64,000 bases of DNA from Rhipidocladum racemiflorum. Lineage: Eukaryota; Streptophyta; Magnoliopsida; Poales; Poaceae. The stretch spans positions 62,078,854-62,142,853 of the forward strand of contig CM070580.1 in assembly GCA_036346355.1 (NCBI GenBank), given 5' to 3'. This document shows, piece by piece, positions 57,523-64,000 of this stretch; position 1 is the first letter of the stretch; every line of letters begins with the position of its first letter. The notes beneath the pieces were generated by a model. It was not told the DNA's origin. It did not search any database and worked only from the letters and a program-made list of their open reading frames with translations. The translations under genes were made by a program, and so were the position numbers.

Positions 57523-60500
57523 TTCCCCCCCTTCAACAGGAGTCGACCTCGAATCCAAGGCACACCAATACGCAACCCAGCAAAGCAAAAGATAGCTAGG
57601 TTTCACATCTCATACCTGAGGCGAAAAGCTCGGGGTACTTCTCGCGCATGCGAGACTGCAGTTCCCAAACCGCTTCTCTCTCTGACTAAAGCCACTGGAA
57701 CTACATTGATCGAGACCCGATGGTAAGATGCTTATGCTCAAAGACCCACAATTCTAACGATAACCCATAATCAACCTCTTGCAAGAACTTTACTCAACAT
57801 TAAAACCCAAAGCACCCATACAAGGCCTTGGCATGACCCAAGCGATAGGATAAAATCCCAAACAGACCACGAAAGGAAACGGTCTCACACTCCTCCTTCG
57901 ATACATCCCTTGGCACTAAATTGCCCGATCCCTTTAACCAAAGCCACTCTCCAGAAGGACATGGTACCAACTTCTAGATCCATCTTCCGCTCCCACGCCA
58001 TGATGATTCACGTCTCAACCTCTCAGCGTGGTTCGTCGTATTCGCGACGATGCAAACCAAGTGAGACACAACACTCTAAGATTACTAACTGCTTGAACCA
58101 TCGGGGTTACATCCTGATCTTTTACAACAAGACCAACACCCACCCCACTACCACCGAAAGGAGAAGTCTACTTTATGACCAGAGTTCTGAAAACCCGCAA
58201 ATTCAACAACAACCGAACATTCCTCTTCGGTTGGCACAACACACTTAAAGATCGGCGACAAAAGATCCAATACACTTCCAAAAGGAAAAGCAATTACTAG
58301 CAACCACCAAGTGGTCCACTCAAGATTTAATCAGCCCTACCGAGGGACACATCAATGACACAAGTCTCCAAGAAGGTTTGAATTGAGTCCTACACAACCT
58401 TCCTTTACTCTTCACTTCCAAACTAGTTACGATCAACCACTAGCAATGCCTAATATCTTAGGTCATTACAAACCCACACTAGATTCATCTTTCTAAGAAG
58501 GTTTCGCCCTCGCATTCTTCCTTTCAAAGAATCGGAAAAAGGGTACAATCATTGAGTAAGCTCAACCAAGACCCATGAACCCAAAATGATCCACATCCAA
58601 CAACTCGAACTCCAAAGCGCTAAAAGCCACATTGGAAAGAGTTCGGCATGAGTACTCATCTTATTTTTCCTAAGCTAAGATGCAAAGGAAACACAAATCT
58701 CCTACACCACAACCAACATACTAGAAAGAAATAGAAGTCTCGATTTATGACATGCATGCACACTTTTCAAGAGCACTCCGGATTAGTCATATATCCATAT
58801 ATGACTTTGTCACCGACCTGGCTCAACGACTCTTCTATCATTTAACATCTATAAACGATGTCTTGTTTACTTTTCACCATTTATTCATCTTGTAACAACA
58901 CTACCGAATAGTCACTCACAAGACGACTTCATCCTCTGTATCACATGAATAAAACTCGAATAGCATCGAGGATTGCGCTAGTTCATATAAACTATGACGA
59001 CAGCATAGTTAACACTAAGGCATCACATCGTATCAGAACCCACCAATGATAGAAAGCTAAACTCGCAAAACATCGCGTTTTAACCAAAATCAACATTTTG
59101 GAAAAGAACATCAAAATTTCAAGTCGAGCATCTGCTCCCACAACCGTCACAAATTTTCTCAAGGAGAGGGAAACTCATTTCCAAAAGGGAACACCTCACT
59201 AACAAAATCACTTTATAAAACATTCATAAAATCCATCTTTTTGAAGCACTCGCAACCATCACACACATTATGCAAATAAATCCAGCTCCAGTCAAAAAGA
59301 CTTACAAATTAAATCTCAAAAGTTTTCAACACAACCCACTATGTCCATCTGCTTCCGTTAAAATTTATTCCAAAGATAATTCAGGGTGAACGCGAAGGAG
59401 CGCGATCCACTCAAAATCTTTTGGGTGTAAATCCATACTCATAACACAAATTAAACAAAATAGCCAAAACCAAAGATTGGCACCAATAGCTACGGGTTTT
59501 AGGAAAACTCAGAAACACAACACAAGGAATACCTTAATCAAAGGCATTCAACCAAAATGGCAAACAACCACACCAGTTCAAAAGGTTTTAAACACCAGCT
59601 CAGCATGAATCCCATCATAACTTGTATTCCACTACACTTACCATTTAAGCATTCAATAATCACTATTTACTCATCAAGAGAGTCCAACTGGATTTAACAA
59701 AATTTACATAACAATTTCTTTCTCTAGTTTCCATTCCCAACACTTTTAATTAAGGTTTAAGATGCTTATCACAATGGCACCCCACCAAGACTACATTGAC
59801 ATGATCCCCACGGATCACCAAATCATAATTCATCTTATTCTAAATTTGAAACATAGTACTTCAACAAATCGTTCACCATGATCAACCTATAAATTTCATA
59901 CCACCTATATGTTCACGTCTCGACAACCGAACCTCATTCAGTTAAACAACGACTTCAACATGTAAATATTATCTCCTCAGGGAAGAATTCGCAAGTGAGA
60001 CTCTAAGTTATACTTTCATTAAGGATAAAATCATTCATCATGTTAATTATCCAAAGCTCATTCAATCGCAACATGTTAAAATTTTCCTCTATTTAACCAT
60101 GGTTTTCCAACAAGTAATCTAAACAGTTACCACCCCTACTTAGTCATCAATAACAACAAATGGGCGTGATCATCAACCAATAACATTACTTTTAGCTACC
60201 CTATACAAAGGTGATAACAAAATTACCACCACACAACATACTCCAACTATTTAAAATAGATTGAATACTAGCATTAACACTGCCCTTAACAACATCATTA
60301 ACAATAAGTCTTATGTCTTCTCAATTGATATCAATACTAGCATTATAGAGACACAACTGCATACTTCCAAATATACTAGTAGTTTGCAACAACAACAAAA
60401 ATAGTAACTCTAATCAACTTCCAAGTTAAAGCCACTAGCCAACACGATTAAATTTCTCTATTAACCCGTTAGATTAGAACATCTTTAAATAACCAGCAAA

Positions 60501-61913
60501 GTTTCTTTAACAATAACAGCAGTCTACATCATCTTAATGTTTTAACTCTGCATCAGGGTTTAAAACTTTAAACATAATCGGGGGTCATAAACACTTTTAA
60601 AGCAAAGCAACCAATTCTAAGCATGTACATTAATACCTTTAATCATTCTCGCTATAGAGTAATCTACAACACTAGAAGTTCATTTAATCTTAAGCTAAAC
60701 ATAAATATTACATTTAACTAATTCAACTCACCAATTAACTTAAGAACAAATCATTTCCATAAACCACATTGTTACATACTACATGACATGCTAAACAACC
60801 ATTTTCACTTTTGACAAAACAGGATGCAACTCCACTTTTTAAAGATAACCACAACTCAAGAACCAGAACGAACACCGATATACAATTTCTCCTGTTCCAG
60901 GCAAGGAAGAAAAACAAAACTCCAACAGAAATGCAGGAGAGCTCAACTCTCAAATTCCCAAATTTGCCCACAAAACTCTTCAAGAAATCTCAAGATCTAT
61001 ACTTCCAAGAAGGAAGAAGGATGCACTAGGGAAAACTAAATGTTCAACCAAATCTTTTCCGATAAAGATTGAAAACTTAGCTCCACCCAACCTAAAGTCA
61101 GCATTAGGAGAACTTCAACTCTTTTCTTAGATAGGGAGGACAACAACCACATATGTTTCCTCCCCAAGACAATCCACAATAACCAGCAAAACCGGGTGTC
61201 AAAGCAAAAATTATGACCAACAGACGCGCCACTCAAAACTCTTCTTCTTCGTCTTCAACCAAGGAAGACAAAACCACAAACCGCCTACAGAACAATCCGC
61301 GAAAATCCAATACCAAACACTTCTTTTTTGATTTCAGTCAACTCAAGCCAAGAAAACCAACCAAAACCGACCGCCTACGGAACATACGAAGGAATCCACC
61401 ACCAACTCTTCCATTTATCTCCAGTCAACTATCCGATCTACGACAGAAAAGATAAGCACTCTACTCCCACAGGGGTTAATAGTTCTTTGGTAATAGCGTT
61501 AACCAGCCACACCGTCAAACTACACCCTTACTATGAACAAAAAGGGGTAACCGAAACCCTTCGGCACCACAACCCCACTTTATCACAATACCAAGAACAA
61601 TACAATTAAATCTCTCAATAACATGGCAACAAACATTACCAACTTTAGCATTCAACATCAAAGCTTAAATACAACATTTAAGCATAAGCAACGATACCCA
61701 TACCCTTTTCCTACTGTGCATCCATGTGTGTCAAATTTTAGATTAGTTATACCACTTTTGCAAGTTTATTTGTTGCTATCCTATGACAAAATTTTAGTTA
61801 AAACCTAAGCCATGTTTCTAAGTTATTCCACATCACATTTTAGTTGTACCCTATAGCATGACACTAAAAAAAATACACATTCTAGGGACCTACAACCTGG
61901 CTCTGATACCAAC
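57523..61913 (-). other. Non-coding interior of element G
   Basis: No gag or pol sense on either strand. It is collinear with element E: the TCGGTGACAAAGTCATAT block with its 22-bp inverted repeat (58785-58806) corresponds to 10756-10777, and 60130-60150 is the empty site of solo LTR F. PBS at 61900-61911. Short ORFs in it (for example at 57910 and 61213) do not match between E and G and are not supported. Confidence 0.8.
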
Positions 61914-64000
61914 TGTAACACCCCGGCATTTAATATGCCCGAATGCTACCAAACATAGACTAAACAACCTCTAAATACCACAATTACAAGTAAATTACAG
62001 CAAAGGAGCAAATGCTAATACCGAAAATTTCGGCAGCATCTCCTTTGTTTTTCCATGAATTGAAGCAACAATAATATTAACATGTCAAGATAGCATAATG
62101 AACGATAGCAATAACATGACCAATCGGAAATTCAACCTCCATACAACTAAAGATATAAGTCTATCCGTCACATGTCAAATATGGCCTAATCATTTACTCA
62201 TGACAACCAACGAAGCATCAAAACCACAATTTAGTTCAGTGAATTAACCATCACAACTAAAGGAGAGAACATGTCATTGTTTATATGTGTGATGCTAAGT
62301 GATGACGTGTGACTAGCTCCCTTTCCCGCATGTCGGTTTCATGGTACCTAAGAAAAACACATAAACACAAGCGTGAGTTCATCACTCAGCAAGTATATTG
62401 CAATGGAATAAGAAAATACATTCCAATACCTTCATCACCACTTTTCACATACGACATCATACACATCTCATATTCATAGTGTAAGCATATCATTGACATC
62501 ATCATATATCATCATCATTTAACATCATCATATAATGCAATGCAATGCGATGCACATATCTCCTGGAAACTCATACCGGTATGGTTGAGTACACACCCGT
62601 CAGTGTGCACCCTCTCCCCCCTTCCATCCCGAAGATGGAGGGTGCCTACTCCTCGCTTCCATACACCGCGGTGGATGGAATCACGATGTAGGACTTACTC
62701 ATTGGCTCTCCGGAATAGTCATAACTTTCTCACCGACCTTCCCCGGGTTATGACTTTCTCACCGCCCGTGCCATGTATCATGCCATGTATGCAAATATGC
62801 CAACATCATAAATAACTTTGTACATTAACACATGGCATCATAACATAATATGCATATTCATCATATCAATGGCAAACATTAAAGCATGGCATGTGAACAT
62901 ATCATATACTCAATTTCAACTCAACAAAACTAGCAAACTACAACCCGCTACCCATTCCAATACACTTGCCTCAACCACGGGCGACGGATTGGCGAGACGT
63001 AGAGGGCACCCCCGGGGTCACAACACCTGCACATAGGCACCACACACTCAAAATCATGCCGACAAAACAATACGCAAACACTCTTTTACCCCGACTTCGC
63101 AAAGTACCCGCACAACCCAAAAACAGATGTTCTGTCCCGTCGGGACAGCAGACTTGCAACGAGCATAACTCGGGTTCTACGACTCCGAATCGATTAAACG
63201 AGTACATCCTCGCGTATCTTAGGAAATTTCCTAACTTTTTCTAAGTATATGGAAAAGCTGATTCGGACTCTAAAGTTGTTTAATCTACAAAATACCGTGA
63301 GCTGTTCCAATCACGTCACAGTTTTTAACACGTTCGGTGAAACGAGCATAACTTTCAAACGGCTGGGAGGAATTGGACGTTCTTTAGACCCACTAAAAGG
63401 TATTGAAATTACCTACAACTTCTTCAACAGGCGGCCGACCAAATTCCGACTCTAAAATGGCGAAAACCCAAATCCTAGGTCAACTGCTCAATCTGCCCGA
63501 AACAGAGAACGTGGCAACTCTAGTTTTCTCCCAAATCTACCCATGGACAGCACCACCACTTGATCTAAAAACATGAAATCGACCTCTAGAACAGCACCTA
63601 GACCCAACCCATAGATCACCCATGCCATTCCTTCGCCCGACGAACGAAAACCCAATGGATCTCCTCCCGGTTCGCGCGATCTCCTTCCTTGCTTCCAAAT
63701 CCACCGGATCTCCTCATCGCGGAGCACTCCAATGGACGGATCTGCGGGGTGGTGAGGTGGATAACTCCCCTAGGGGCAGCAAGGGAGGTGGAGAGGGGAG
63801 GAGAGGGGTGGTGGCGCCATGGGGGAAGATGGAGAGGAAGGGGAAGGGTGGAGGCGCATGGGGGGGCTAGGGGTGGCGGCTAGGGTTGGGAGAGGGAGTG
63901 GCGGGCGCACCAAGGGGTGGAGGCCAGATTTGGCTGCCCAAAAGTCCCCCCCTGGGCCCAAACCCTTCCACCGGAGGCCGAAAGTCCCCCGGAGAGGCCC
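61914..64000 (-). repeat. 5' LTR of element G (incomplete)
   Basis: About 2.09 kb of the LTR is inside the window; the outer end is cut. It is nearly the same as 55272-57400, with a few substitutions and short indels (for example near 62746). Palindromes at 62572-62583 and 63133-63147. Confidence 0.9.

Larger units (their letters stand above)
55272..64000 (-). mobile_element. Element G: non-coding LTR retrotransposon of the E family, truncated by window end
   Basis: Read on the minus strand: 5' LTR (from beyond 64000 down to 61914), PBS TGGTATCAGAGC at 61900-61911, about 4.4 kb interior, purine tract GAAGGGGGGGAA (57523-57534), 3' LTR (57522-55272). The interior is collinear with that of element E and has no recognisable ORF. 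Unlike E it is not interrupted by a solo LTR. The base pairs left of it are CCGGC; the TSD cannot be checked because the other end is outside. Confidence 0.9.

Noticed and set aside
5077..61911. TGGTATCAGAGC motifs as tRNA gene pieces
   Set aside because: They are the 12-base primer-binding sites next to LTRs; no cloverleaf or tRNA boxes surround them, and no tRNA or rRNA gene was seen in the window.

Overview
The window is plant nuclear DNA, most probably from a grass (Poaceae). It is almost entirely transposable elements: CACTA transposons, Tourist-like and Stowaway-like MITEs, Sirevirus-like Ty1/copia elements, a Tekay/Del-like chromodomain Ty3/gypsy element, and a family of large non-coding LTR elements. 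I see no complete host gene. The only host-gene trace is one short exon-like piece (2364-2464, minus strand) that resembles splicing factor SF3a60. Element boundaries below come from TG...CA ends, target-site duplications (TSDs), primer-binding sites (PBS) and polypurine tracts (PPT) read directly in the sequence.

Left part (1-17.3 kb): a CACTA end fragment (to 566), a head-to-head array of degenerate repeats carrying a Tourist-like MITE, the SF3a60-like exon, then a complete non-coding LTR element E (2813-13999) with a related solo LTR F nested inside it. E lies exactly at the end of a second CACTA element (from 14000). After that come an LTR fragment, a MITE-like piece, AT-rich degenerate repeats and (AT)n tracts.

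Central nest (17.3-55.3 kb): a CACTA derivative (about 17341-55271) is split by copia element A (17477-53222, TSD AGTTC). A is itself split by three insertions: solo Tekay-like LTR H (19714-23154, TSD GAGGT), copia element B (24101-48224, TSD ATCAC) and antisense solo LTR D (48333-50505). The 5' LTR of B is split by gypsy element C (25150-37798, TSD TCCTC). The order CACTA > A > B > C gives relative ages. A keeps a broken gag and a protease remnant but no RT, RNase H or integrase. B carries gag, a protease-integrase-RT-RNase H pol with few breaks, and a third ORF between pol and the 3' LTR. C carries an extra ORF before gag, then gag and pol with a terminal chromodomain, all heavily frameshifted although its LTRs look nearly identical where AT-rich.

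Right part (53.2-64 kb): the rest of the CACTA derivative, with a Stowaway-like MITE and a transposase-associated domain on the minus strand, followed by element G (55272-64000, minus strand). G is a second copy of the non-coding E family and is cut by the window edge.

The functional logic is that of retrotransposition. LTRs supply promoter and terminator, the initiator-Met tRNA-type PBS (TGGTATCAGAGC) primes minus-strand synthesis, and the PPT primes plus-strand synthesis. B and C encode (or encoded) the proteins, while A, E and G must depend on enzymes from other elements. Small indels concentrated in CCG/CTG/CAG contexts in C and in the LTRs of B suggest that some of the apparent decay could be consensus error in methylated DNA.
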